Position numbers and translations under genes: made by a program | Shown here: in pieces, positions 53,141-61,497 of the stretch | Numbering within the stretch: position 1 is the stretch's first letter | How the letters are laid out: every line of letters begins with the position of its first letter | NCBI RefSeq assembly: GCF_042660705.1 | Contig: NZ_JBHSUQ010000001.1 | Source of the DNA: Undibacterium_A arcticum | GTDB taxonomy: Bacteria > Pseudomonadota > Gammaproteobacteria > Burkholderiales > Burkholderiaceae_D | Reading direction: 5' to 3' (one strand) | DNA length: 64,000 nucleotides | Notes under the pieces: generated by a model | Told to the model about the DNA's origin: nothing | Database searches by the model: none | The model's input: the letters and a program-made list of their open reading frames with translations, nothing else

Positions 53141-53535
53141 ATCACCGGCTGACGTGCTGTGCCGGCCGGTTCGGCTTATGCGGCCTGTTACCGGCGCTGC
53201 TGCTCGGTGCTTGCCAGGCAGTGGCAGTGACGCCTGAAAAGGATGCGCTGTTGCTCAATCCCGGCATCGAAGCGCAGCAAGAATTGCGCGCTACCGTGGC
53301 CCGCCTGATCAATCACGAGTCGGTCAAATTGTCCGACAAGGACTTGACCGAGAGCAGTTATCTCGCGGTCGAACGGGTGCGGCTGCGCGACAAGAACGGG
53401 GAACTGATGCAGGGACGCGAGACCGAGAAACCGCACACCTTCCACTTGGTCAAGCAAGGCGATGCCTGCTGGCTGGTGTATGTCAATACCGGGCAGCGCA
53501 GCGTCCTGTCCAAGGCGCAGTGCCGCGAAAAATAG
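53137..53535 (+). CDS. small putative lipoprotein coupled to the S41 peptidase
   Basis: A 132-residue protein whose N-terminus GLLPALLLGACQAVAV looks like a lipoprotein signal. The mature part has HESVKLSDKDLTESSYLAVERVRLRDKNGELMQGRETEKPHTFHLVKQGDACWLVYVNTGQ and two Cys (DACW, KAQC) that could form a disulfide. No family recognised. Start overlaps the protease stop (ATGA). An inhibitor, substrate or chaperone of the protease are all possible. A strong terminator follows. Confidence 0.75.
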   Translation: MNHRLTCCAGRFGLCGLLPALLLGACQAVAVTPEKDALLLNPGIEAQQELRATVARLINHESVKLSDKDLTESSYLAVERVRLRDKNGELMQGRETEKPHTFHLVKQGDACWLVYVNTGQRSVLSKAQCREK

Positions 53536-53551
53536 CCCTCGGCGATCATGA

Positions 53552-53587
53552 ACACCCCCGCCTTGCGCGAGTCGGGGGTGTTTTTTT
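53552..53587 (+). terminator. rho-independent terminator of the S41 operon
   Basis: ACACCCCCG (53552-53560) pairs with CGGGGGTGT (53573-53581), followed by seven T's, 17 bases past the lipoprotein stop. Confidence 0.92.
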
Positions 53588-53663
53588 ATCCGGACTGAGA
53601 GTGAATTTGCGGCAGATTGGTGGACGCCGCACTGCCGCCCGCGCCTGCTGGCAAACGCTCGAA

Positions 53664-54152
53664 TCAGCGCAGCGCCACGTCCGCCACCGGTGCGCCGGTC
53701 ATCGCCAGCAGTTGCGCCGGGGTCAGATTGAATACTGCGTGCGGATGGCCGGCCGCGGCCCACAGATTGCCCAGCTTTAACAAATCGGCATCGACCAGCA
53801 TGATCGTTTTTTCAAGATGTCCGATCGGGCACACGCCGCCGATCGTGTAACCGATACGCTGCTTGACGAACCGGGCGTCGGCCCGGCCGACCGGTCCGAC
53901 GATGGCCGCGACCTTCTGTTCGTCGACCCGGTTGACGCCGCTGGCGATCACCATCACCGCAGCGTCATCGGCCAGGCGCCGGAACACGATCGATTTGGCG
54001 ATCTGCGCGACGTCGCAACCGAGACCGGCGGCGGCCGCCGCCGAGGTCTTGCCGGTTTCCGCCAGCAGCACTATCGGCTGGTCGTGGCCGAGCGCGGCCA
54101 GCAAGCCGGCCACCCGTTGCGCGCTGTCGGGCAGCTTTGGTGCCGACCGCAA
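53664..54152 (-). CDS. YbaK/EbsC-type aminoacyl-tRNA deacylase
   Basis: A 162-residue protein of the YbaK/ProX editing family, which hydrolyses mischarged aminoacyl-tRNAs (Cys-tRNAPro or Ala-tRNAPro in studied members). Hallmarks are KTSAAAAAGLGCDVAQIAKSIVFR, IASGVNRVDEQKVAAIVG and IGYTIGGVCPIGHLEK with the GGVxPxGH-type loop. The start is a TTG at 54152 abutting the hmgL stop (TGATTG), so it is translationally coupled to hmgL. Its link with leucine catabolism is only positional. Confidence 0.85.
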   Translation of the reverse strand: MRSAPKLPDSAQRVAGLLAALGHDQPIVLLAETGKTSAAAAAGLGCDVAQIAKSIVFRRLADDAAVMVIASGVNRVDEQKVAAIVGPVGRADARFVKQRIGYTIGGVCPIGHLEKTIMLVDADLLKLGNLWAAAGHPHAVFNLTPAQLLAMTGAPVADVALR

Positions 54153-55067
54153 TCAGGCCGCCCGCTTCGCGACGATCGCATTGCCGGCGCGGCTAACCGC
54201 CTTGCGCCCCAGATGCTGCGAGATGAACTGGCCGGCATCGACCACCGCGTTCAGGTCGATGCCGGTTTCGATGCCCAGACCCTGCATCAAAAACAGCACG
54301 TCCTCGGTGGCGACGTTACCGGTCGCGCCCTTCGCATACGGGCAGCCGCCGAGGCCGGCGACCGACGCATGGAAGATCGCGACGCCGACTTCGAGGCTGG
54401 CGTAGATGTTGCCGATACCCTGGCCGTAAGTGTCGTGGAAATGGCCGGACAGTTGCGCCAGTGGAAATTCCTGCGCGGCGCGCTGCATCACTGTGTGGAC
54501 CTGGTGCGGGGTGCCGACGCCGATGGTGTCGGCGATATCGATCTCGTCACAGCCGAGGTCGCGCAGGCGCCGCACCACGTCGGCCACCACATCGGGTGAC
54601 ACTTGCCCCTGATATGGACAGCCGAACGAGCAGCTGATGCTGCCGCGCAGACGCTTGCGATGCTGCTTGGCCGCTTGCGCCACTTCACGAAAACGCTCGA
54701 TCGATTCGGCGATCGAGCAATTGATGTTTTTTTGCGAGAACGCTTCCGACGCCGAGCCGAAGATCACGACTTCGTCGGCGCCGGCTGCCAGCGCTGCTTC
54801 GAAACCCTTCATGTTCGGCGTCAGCACCGAATACACCACGCCGGGCTTGCGCGTGATGCCGGCCATGACCTCGGCCGAGGTCGCCATCTGCGGCACCCAT
54901 TTCGGCGATACGAAGGAGGCCGCTTCGATGTTGGCGAAACCGGCTTGCGTCAGGCGGTTGACCAGTTCGATCTTGACCTCGGCCGGAATGGTTTCCTTCT
55001 CGTTCTGCAGGCCGTCGCGCGGCCCGACTTCGACGATTTTTACGTGTTTCGGCAACGTGGCGTTCAT
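54153..55067 (-). CDS. hmgL: hydroxymethylglutaryl-CoA lyase
   Basis: A 304-residue enzyme that splits HMG-CoA to acetoacetate and acetyl-CoA, the last step of leucine/isovalerate degradation (LiuE). VEVGPRDGLQNEK at the N-terminus carries the catalytic Arg and Asp, GHFHDTYGQG carries metal-binding His, and the active-site Cys is in GLGGCPYAKGATGN. Start: ATG 55067, eight codons into a longer frame. It lies one base from the ghrA-like stop, in the same minus-strand run as the methylcrotonyl-CoA carboxylase subunit. Confidence 0.93.
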   Translation of the reverse strand: MNATLPKHVKIVEVGPRDGLQNEKETIPAEVKIELVNRLTQAGFANIEAASFVSPKWVPQMATSAEVMAGITRKPGVVYSVLTPNMKGFEAALAAGADEVVIFGSASEAFSQKNINCSIAESIERFREVAQAAKQHRKRLRGSISCSFGCPYQGQVSPDVVADVVRRLRDLGCDEIDIADTIGVGTPHQVHTVMQRAAQEFPLAQLSGHFHDTYGQGIGNIYASLEVGVAIFHASVAGLGGCPYAKGATGNVATEDVLFLMQGLGIETGIDLNAVVDAGQFISQHLGRKAVSRAGNAIVAKRAA

Positions 55068-55068
55068 C

Positions 55069-56010
55069 TCAATATCCTCGGTTTCGGTCAACCAGACCGG
55101 CTATCGGTTCACCGCGCTGCAGGGCGCGGATCTTGTCGGCAATCTGCCGGATGCTCTCGTCGCGCAAGGTCAGCGCCGCGACATGCGGCGTCAGGGTGAT
55201 GCGCGGCTCCTGCCAGAACGGATGCGTCGGCGGCAGCGGTTCCTTGCGCACCACGTCCAGCGTGGCGCCGGCAATATGACCATTTTGCACCAGCGCCAGC
55301 AAATCTTCCTCGACCAGATGGGCGCCGCGCGCGACGTTGATCAGGTAGGCCGCGTGCGGCAATTTTTCCAGCGTGCGCCGGTCCAGCAAATTGGTGGTTT
55401 CCGGCGTCAGCGGCAAGGCACAGACCAGCACCCGGCTGTCGCACAGGAATTGGTCGAGTTCGTCGCTGCCGGCATAACTGTGGACGCCGGGCACGACCTT
55501 GTGATTGCGGCTCCAGCCGTTCACCCGGAAGCCGAAGTGCTGCAAGGCCGCCGCCATGCGGCTGCCGAGTACACCCAGACCCAGAATCCCGACCGCGAAA
55601 TCCTGCTTGTCGTATGGCGGCAGAAAGCGCCATTGGCCGTCGCGCGCCTGCAGCTCGTACTGATCGAAACGACGGAAATAGCGCAGCACCGCATGACTGA
55701 CATATTCGGCCATCTGCAGTGCCATGCCGGCATCTTCGAGACGCACGATTGGCACGCTGGCGGGCAAGGCCGCACCCAGCTGCAGCACCCCATCGACGCC
55801 GGCGCCGAGGTTGAACACTGCCTTCAGGTCGCTGCGCCCTTGCAGCAGCGCCGCCGGCGGCTTCCACAACACCGCGTAATCGGCCGGTATCGGGGTGGCA
55901 TCGTCCTCGCGCCAGACCTGCAACTGTGCTTCGGGAAGGGCGCGGGCGAAACCCTCGATCCAGGGTTCCGGCTTGCCGTCGGGGCTGTAGAACAGGATGT
56001 TCAGTGGCAT
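55069..56010 (-). CDS. ghrA: glyoxylate/hydroxypyruvate reductase A-type dehydrogenase
   Basis: A 313-residue D-2-hydroxyacid dehydrogenase reducing glyoxylate and hydroxypyruvate with NAD(P)H. The N-terminal substrate half includes FNLGAGVDGV. The nucleotide-binding motif is VGILGLGVLGSRMAAALQHFGFRVNGWSR. The catalytic triad is visible as the Arg in LINVARGAHLVEEDL, the Glu in VRKEPLPPTHPFW and the His in ITLTPHVAALT. It sits between the carboxylase subunit and hmgL, almost abutting hmgL, though it has no known role in leucine breakdown. Confidence 0.9.
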   Translation of the reverse strand: MPLNILFYSPDGKPEPWIEGFARALPEAQLQVWREDDATPIPADYAVLWKPPAALLQGRSDLKAVFNLGAGVDGVLQLGAALPASVPIVRLEDAGMALQMAEYVSHAVLRYFRRFDQYELQARDGQWRFLPPYDKQDFAVGILGLGVLGSRMAAALQHFGFRVNGWSRNHKVVPGVHSYAGSDELDQFLCDSRVLVCALPLTPETTNLLDRRTLEKLPHAAYLINVARGAHLVEEDLLALVQNGHIAGATLDVVRKEPLPPTHPFWQEPRITLTPHVAALTLRDESIRQIADKIRALQRGEPIAGLVDRNRGY

Positions 56011-56087
56011 GGCTTGTCTCTCAAAATATGCCGGCTTGGTTGCCAAGCGTATGGCAATACTGATGAATTCACAAACTGCCCGGTCAG

Positions 56088-56275
56088 TCCCTTCCCCTTT
56101 TTAGGGGGAAGGTTAGGATGGGGGTGAGTTGTTCGCTCAATAGCCGACCGTGTGTCCGACCGTACTACCCCACGTCCAGTCGTATCCGCTTGCGAGCGGA
56201 TACCGCTACGCAGGCAGGAGGCACGCCTCCTGAATTCCCTGCTTCGCCCCTAACCCCCTCAAGAGGGAGCGAGTT
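56088..56275. repeat. paired-hairpin repeat, reverse orientation copy
   Basis: The left stem is CCTTCCCC...GGGGGAAGG (56090-56112), then GTTAGGATGGGGGTGAG. The interior has GTATCCGCTTGCGAGCGGATAC and GGAGGCACGCCTCC. The right end is GAATTCCCTGC...CCCCTAACCCC and a degenerate stem CCCTCAAGAGGGAG. This is the mirror order of 45323-45516. The 56011-56321 gap has no gene. Confidence 0.88.
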
Positions 56276-56321
56276 AAGCCCCGGATCGATTGACGCATTG
56301 GGCATGTGCCCCATCAAAAAA

Positions 56322-58343
56322 TCAAGCCGCCTTGAACGCCAGCAACGGCGCGCCATCGGCGACTTGATCGCCGACCGCGTACAGAATATCTTCGACCACG
56401 CCGTCGCGGGGCGCCGCGATCGTGTGTTCCATCTTCATCGCTTCCATGATCACCAGCGGGTCGCCTTTCTTGACTTCCTGCGCCTTGGCCACCAGCACCG
56501 CGACCACCTTGCCCGGCATCGGCGCGGTCAGGCGCCCGCCTTCGGCCTCGACTTCGCCGGCATGCGCCATCGGGTCGTTGTACTTCAGCACCACATGCTG
56601 GCCGCCGCTGAACACGTGCAGCGCGTCGCCATCGCGTTTGACCGTACCGCGCACCATGTGGTCACCCAGCTTGATGCCGAGGTCGACACCATGCCGCTCG
56701 ACCAGTTGCGCAGTCGCCTGCTGGTCGCCGACAGCGATGCGCCAGCCATCGGTCAGGTAAGCGACCGTCACTGCGTAACTATTGACTTCATCGGCAAATC
56801 CGAGCTGACGATGCAGCGTGCTGTTCATGCGCCAGCCATAGGCGCCCAGCCACGGGTCGCCGGCATGGCCGTGGTTCGGGTTCAACGCCGCCTGTTCGGA
56901 GCGGATCAGCGCGACCGCCGCCAGCGCCAGCTGCGGCAAGCTGGCCAGCGCCGCGGGCGGGAACAGGCTGTCCTGATTGCGTTCGATCAGGCCGGTATCG
57001 AGCGCGGCGCTGGAAAACGCCTGGCTTTCGATCAGGCGCTTCAGGAACGCGATATTGCTGGCCACCCCGACGATCTGGTATTCGGACAGCGCCTGCGCCA
57101 TCCGTGCCAGCGCTTCCTGACGGTCCTTGCCCCAGACGATCAGCTTGGCGATCATCGGGTCGTAGAACGGCGAAATGGTGTCGCCCTCACGCACGCCGCT
57201 GTCGATGCGCACCGCGGCCGGCGCCGCCGCGCCACCACCGAGTTCAAACGAGACTGCCTGTGGCGCGCGGTTGTGGTGCAGCGTGCCGATCGCCGGCAGA
57301 AAGCCTTTTTCCGGGTTTTCGGCATAGACTCGGGCTTCGATCGCGTGGCCGTGGATCCGCAGTTCGGCCTGCGATTGTGGCAACGGCTCGCCGGCGGCGA
57401 CCCGCAACTGCCATTCGACCAGGTCGGTGCCGGTGATCATTTCGGTGACCGGATGCTCGACCTGCAAGCGGGTGTTCATTTCCATGAAGTAGAACGAGCC
57501 GTCCTGATTGGCGATGAATTCCACCGTGCCGGCGCCGACATAGCCGACCGCCTTGGCGGCAGCCACCGCGGCCGCGCCCATCGCGGCGCGGCGCTCGGCG
57601 GTCATGCCGGGCGCCGGCGCTTCTTCCAGCACTTTCTGATGGCGGCGCTGCACCGAGCAATCGCGCTCGAACAGGTAGACGCAGTTGCCGCGGCTGTCGG
57701 CGAACACCTGGATCTCGATGTGACGCGGCCGGCTCAGATATTTTTCGGCCAGTACCTTGTCGTCGCCGAACGAGCTGATCGCCTCGCGCTTGCAGGATGC
57801 CAACGCGGCCTTGAAATCGATCGATTTCTCGATCACGCGCATGCCTTTGCCGCCACCGCCGGCGCTGGCTTTCAACAGCACCGGATAACCGATCTTGTCG
57901 GCCTGCGTTTGCAGGAAATCGGCGTCCTGATTGTCGCCGTGATAGCCCGGCACCAGCGGCACCCTGGCTTTGTCCATCAAGGATTTGGCCGCCGACTTGG
58001 AACCCATCGCCCGGATCGCCGAGGCCGGCGGCCCGATGAACACCAGGCCTGCCTTGGCGCAAGCGTCGGCAAAATCGGAATTCTCGGACAGGAAGCCGTA
58101 GCCCGGATGGATCGCCTGCGCGCCAGTCGCCAGCGCGACTTCGATGATCTTGTCGCCACGCAGATAACTTTCCTTGGCCGGCGCCGGACCGATCAGCACC
58201 GCCTCGTCGCACACCGCGACGTGCTTGGCGTTGGCATCGGCTTCCGAATACACGGCCACCGTCTTGACACCCATCTTGCGCGCAGTTGCGGCGACACGGC
58301 AGGCGATTTCGCCGCGGTTGGCGATCAGGATCTTGGCAAACAT
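56322..58343 (-). CDS. liuD: methylcrotonyl-CoA carboxylase biotin-containing alpha subunit
   Basis: A 673-residue biotin-dependent carboxylase subunit. The N-terminal biotin carboxylase (MFAKILIANRGEIACRV, ATP loop KASAGGGGKGMRV, FMEMNTRLQVEHPVTE) is followed by a BT-type linker and a C-terminal biotinyl domain with EAMKMEHT (Lys637). With its beta partner it turns 3-methylcrotonyl-CoA into 3-methylglutaconyl-CoA in leucine degradation. The nearby hmgL and hydratase genes favour methylcrotonyl- over propionyl- or acetyl-CoA. The beta subunit is not in the window and probably lies beyond the right edge. Confidence 0.9.
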   Translation of the reverse strand: MFAKILIANRGEIACRVAATARKMGVKTVAVYSEADANAKHVAVCDEAVLIGPAPAKESYLRGDKIIEVALATGAQAIHPGYGFLSENSDFADACAKAGLVFIGPPASAIRAMGSKSAAKSLMDKARVPLVPGYHGDNQDADFLQTQADKIGYPVLLKASAGGGGKGMRVIEKSIDFKAALASCKREAISSFGDDKVLAEKYLSRPRHIEIQVFADSRGNCVYLFERDCSVQRRHQKVLEEAPAPGMTAERRAAMGAAAVAAAKAVGYVGAGTVEFIANQDGSFYFMEMNTRLQVEHPVTEMITGTDLVEWQLRVAAGEPLPQSQAELRIHGHAIEARVYAENPEKGFLPAIGTLHHNRAPQAVSFELGGGAAAPAAVRIDSGVREGDTISPFYDPMIAKLIVWGKDRQEALARMAQALSEYQIVGVASNIAFLKRLIESQAFSSAALDTGLIERNQDSLFPPAALASLPQLALAAVALIRSEQAALNPNHGHAGDPWLGAYGWRMNSTLHRQLGFADEVNSYAVTVAYLTDGWRIAVGDQQATAQLVERHGVDLGIKLGDHMVRGTVKRDGDALHVFSGGQHVVLKYNDPMAHAGEVEAEGGRLTAPMPGKVVAVLVAKAQEVKKGDPLVIMEAMKMEHTIAAPRDGVVEDILYAVGDQVADGAPLLAFKAA

Positions 58344-58461
58344 GGCATCTCTTTCACTTGTCGAATCGAACTCTCGAATACAGTCCCTTGCACACAGGAC
58401 ACACTCTGCCGCGTCATGCCGGCGCAAGCCGGAACGCGCTCAGGCAAGCAACTGGCGCGAC

Positions 58462-59502
58462 TTATTTGCAGCCACCGGCTTCCACCACGCCGCGCGTTTT
58501 CAAACCCAGTTTCGCCAGCAACGCCCGATCGTCTTCCGCATCCGGGTTGCCGGTCGTCAGCAGCTTGTCGCCATAAAAAATAGAATTGGCGCCGGCCATG
58601 AAGCACATCGCCTGCACCGCCTCGCCCATCTGACGCCGCCCCGCCGACAGCCGCACGCGCGCCTTCGGCATCGTGATGCGCGCGACCGCGATGGTGCGCA
58701 CGAATTCGAGCGGGTCGAGCGGGTCGAGGCCGTGCAGCGGCGTGCCTTCGACCTGCACCAGATGGTTGACCGGCACCGATTCCGGATACGGGTTCAGGTT
58801 GGCCAGTTGCGCGATCAGGCCGGCGCGCTGGCGGCGCGATTCGCCCATGCCGACGATGCCGCCGCAGCAGACCTTCAGGCCGGCGGTGCGCACATGGCCG
58901 AGCGTGTCGAGCCGGTCCTGGTAGTCGCGGGTCGAGATCACGTTGCTGTAGAACTCGGGCGCGGTATCGAGGTTGTGGTTGTAGTAATCGAGGCCGGCAT
59001 CCTTCAGGCGCTGCGCCTGCTCCTCCTTCAGCATGCCGAGCGTGGCGCAGGTTTCCAGCCCCATCGCCTTGACTTCGCGCACCATGGTTTCGACTTTTTC
59101 CATGTCGCGATCCTTCGGTGAGCGCCACGCCGCGCCCATGCAGAAGCGGGTCGCGCCGTTATCCTTGGCGGCGCGCGCGGCAACCATGACTTCGGTGATA
59201 TCGAGCATCTTCTTGGCTTCGACGCCGGTGTCGTAGCGCGCGGCCTGCGGGCAGTAACCGCAATCCTCTTCGCAGCCGCCGGTCTTGATCGACAGCAAGG
59301 TCGCCAGTTCCACATCGGCCTGCGGGAACTGCGCGCGGTGTACTTGCTGCGCCTGGAACATCAGATCGTTGAACGGCAGATCGAACAGCGCCAGCACGTC
59401 GTCGACCGGCCAAGTGGCGGCCTCGATCGGCTTAATCGGCGGCTGAAAATTGAGCGCTTGCGATCCGGTTTGGGCTTCTGCCAGTGTTTCTGTGTGCGAC
59501 AT
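58462..59502 (-). CDS. bioB: biotin synthase
   Basis: A 346-residue radical-SAM enzyme inserting sulfur into dethiobiotin, the last step of biotin synthesis. The 4Fe-4S/SAM motif is C77-EED-C81-GY-C84. Further conserved segments are YYNHNLDT, GLKVCCGGIVGMGE and AGANSIFYGDKLLTTGNP. It is the last gene of the bioA-bioF-bioD-bioB run, 30 bases after bioD, and lies upstream of the biotin-using carboxylase on the same strand. Confidence 0.96.
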   Translation of the reverse strand: MSHTETLAEAQTGSQALNFQPPIKPIEAATWPVDDVLALFDLPFNDLMFQAQQVHRAQFPQADVELATLLSIKTGGCEEDCGYCPQAARYDTGVEAKKMLDITEVMVAARAAKDNGATRFCMGAAWRSPKDRDMEKVETMVREVKAMGLETCATLGMLKEEQAQRLKDAGLDYYNHNLDTAPEFYSNVISTRDYQDRLDTLGHVRTAGLKVCCGGIVGMGESRRQRAGLIAQLANLNPYPESVPVNHLVQVEGTPLHGLDPLDPLEFVRTIAVARITMPKARVRLSAGRRQMGEAVQAMCFMAGANSIFYGDKLLTTGNPDAEDDRALLAKLGLKTRGVVEAGGCK

Positions 59503-59532
59503 GAACTATTCCTTTTACATCAACAAATAAAA

Positions 59533-60261
59533 TCAGTGAGATCCGTCGGGCCATCCCGGCAGACAAGAAAAATCAAGGTGAGCGGCTGCCGCCGCAGCCG
59601 ACGCCACCGCCAGCCGCGGCACACAGCCGAGCAGCGGCGCCGGTAGCCGCGCGCGCAGCGCTGCGACATTGTCGGTTGCGTACGGCATCTCGGCGTCGAC
59701 AGTATTGGCGACCCATCCGGCCAGCTGCAGGCCGCGCGCGGCGATCGCCTCCGCCGTCAGCAAGGCCTGGCTGAGACAGCCGAGCCGCAAGCCGACCACC
59801 AGCACCACCGGCAGCGCCAATTGTTGCGTCAGGTCGGCGGTATCCGTGCTGTCCGATAACGGCACACGAAAGCCGCCGACACCTTCCACCACCACCGCAT
59901 CGGCGGCGCCAGCGATCTGTCGGTAACAGTCCAGAATGTGCGCCAACTCGATCTGCACGCCGTCCTGGGCGGCCGCGACATGCGGCGCGGTGGCGGCGCG
60001 CAGCAGATACGGCGTGGTCAACGCCGGCGCCAGTTGCAGCGTGCTCTCGGCGGCCAGGCTGTCGGCGTCCTCATTGTGCCAGACGCCATCGCGCAGCTCG
60101 GCGCCGGCGGCGACCGGCTTCATGCCCACCGTGCGGCAGCCCCGTTGTTGCGACAAACGGTGCAGCAGCGCGCTCGACACCAGCGTCTTGCCGATTTCGG
60201 TATCGGTACCGGTGACGAAGCAGGCGAAGCGCGGCGCGGTGGCCGTAGTTAAATTCATCAT
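59533..60261 (-). CDS. bioD: dethiobiotin synthetase
   Basis: A 242-residue ATP-dependent enzyme closing the ureido ring of dethiobiotin. The P-loop is CFVTGTDTEIGKTLVSSAL, followed by GMKPVAAG and VVVEGVGGFRVPLSD (family motif usually EGAGG). The start is ATG 60261 or the next codon, ATG 60258; both overlap the bioF stop, giving tight coupling. The C-terminus (AVASAAAAAAHLDFSCLPGW) is Ala-rich but of normal length. Confidence 0.93.
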   Translation of the reverse strand: MMNLTTATAPRFACFVTGTDTEIGKTLVSSALLHRLSQQRGCRTVGMKPVAAGAELRDGVWHNEDADSLAAESTLQLAPALTTPYLLRAATAPHVAAAQDGVQIELAHILDCYRQIAGAADAVVVEGVGGFRVPLSDSTDTADLTQQLALPVVLVVGLRLGCLSQALLTAEAIAARGLQLAGWVANTVDAEMPYATDNVAALRARLPAPLLGCVPRLAVASAAAAAAHLDFSCLPGWPDGSH

Positions 60262-61496
60262 GCGGCACGCTCGGTCGAATTCGGCGCGTCCGGCGCGCTC
60301 AGTGTGTGCAACGCTTCCAGCGCATGCACGGCATCGATCAATTGCGCCACGTCGTCGCTGGTGTGCGCGGCCGACAGCGTGATGCGCAGACGCGCCGTGC
60401 CGGCGGGGACCGTCGGCGGCCGGATCGCCGGCACCCACAGGCCCTGCTGGTATAACGCGGCGGCCGCTGCCAGCGCCTGCGAATTATCGCCGATCACGAT
60501 CGGCTGGATCGCGGTGCTGGACGCGATATGCTGCCAGCGCCGCAGCCGCAAGCCGGAGCGAAGCTGCGCAATCAGCGCCTGCATGTGGGCGCGACGGGCC
60601 GCGCCTTCGGCACCGCCGATCAGGTCGAGGCTGGTCAGCAGCGCATGCGCCAGCGCCGGCGCGGCGGCCGTGGTGTAGATGTAGGGACGGGCCCGTTGCA
60701 CCAGCCATTCGATCACGCTGGCATGGGCCGCGACGAAGGCGCCACCGACACCGGCGGCCTTGCCCAGCGTGCCGACATACACCAGATGCGATGAGCGCAA
60801 GTTGAAATGCTCCAGCGCGCCGCGGCCATGCGCGCCGAGCATGCCGAAACCATGCGCATCGTCGACCACCAGCCAGGCGCCATGCCGTTCGCACACGGCC
60901 AGCAATTCGGGCAGCGGCGCCAGATCGCCGTCCATGCTAAATACGCTGTCGGTGACCACGATCTTGGTGACCGCGCTGCTGGCGGCCAATAGCGCATCCA
61001 GTGCCGCGGCGTCGCGATGCGGATAGACCTTGACCGTGGCGCGCGCCAGCTTGGCGCCATCGATCAGCGATGCGTGGTTGAGCGCTTCCGAAAAAATTTC
61101 CGCCTCGCCTTGGCTGTCGGCAGCCGCCAGCGCGGTCAGCACCGCCAGATTGGCCATGTAGCCGGTGCAGAAATACAGTGCGCGGGCCGATTCCAGATGC
61201 GGTGCGACGAAACCAGCCAGCGCCTGTTCCAGCTGCGCATGCGCCCGCGAATGACCGCTGATCAGATGCGAGGCGCCACTGCCGACACCATACAATGCAG
61301 CGCCCTCGCGCAACGCCTCGATCACGCGCGGATGCGCGGCCAGACCGAGGTAATCATTGCTGCAAAATGCCAGCATCGCGCGGCCGTCAACCTGCACCCG
61401 CGGCGCGCAGGGCGTGTCGGCCACGCGCCGGCGACGGCGCAGGCTATGCTGGTCGAGCGCCTGCAGTTGGCGCTCCAGTTGGTCGAGTAGTTCCAT
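60258..61496 (-). CDS. bioF: 8-amino-7-oxononanoate synthase
   Basis: A 412-residue PLP enzyme that condenses pimeloyl-thioester with alanine. AFCSNDYLGLAAHPRV, GSGASHLISGHS, the PLP-binding DDAH (212-215) and the Schiff-base Lys246 in GTLGKAAGVGGAF are all present. The start ATG 61496 follows the bioA stop by one base, and its stop overlaps bioD, so it is within the bioAFDB operon. Confidence 0.95.
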   Translation of the reverse strand: MELLDQLERQLQALDQHSLRRRRRVADTPCAPRVQVDGRAMLAFCSNDYLGLAAHPRVIEALREGAALYGVGSGASHLISGHSRAHAQLEQALAGFVAPHLESARALYFCTGYMANLAVLTALAAADSQGEAEIFSEALNHASLIDGAKLARATVKVYPHRDAAALDALLAASSAVTKIVVTDSVFSMDGDLAPLPELLAVCERHGAWLVVDDAHGFGMLGAHGRGALEHFNLRSSHLVYVGTLGKAAGVGGAFVAAHASVIEWLVQRARPYIYTTAAAPALAHALLTSLDLIGGAEGAARRAHMQALIAQLRSGLRLRRWQHIASSTAIQPIVIGDNSQALAAAAALYQQGLWVPAIRPPTVPAGTARLRITLSAAHTSDDVAQLIDAVHALEALHTLSAPDAPNSTERAA

Positions 61497-61497
61497 A

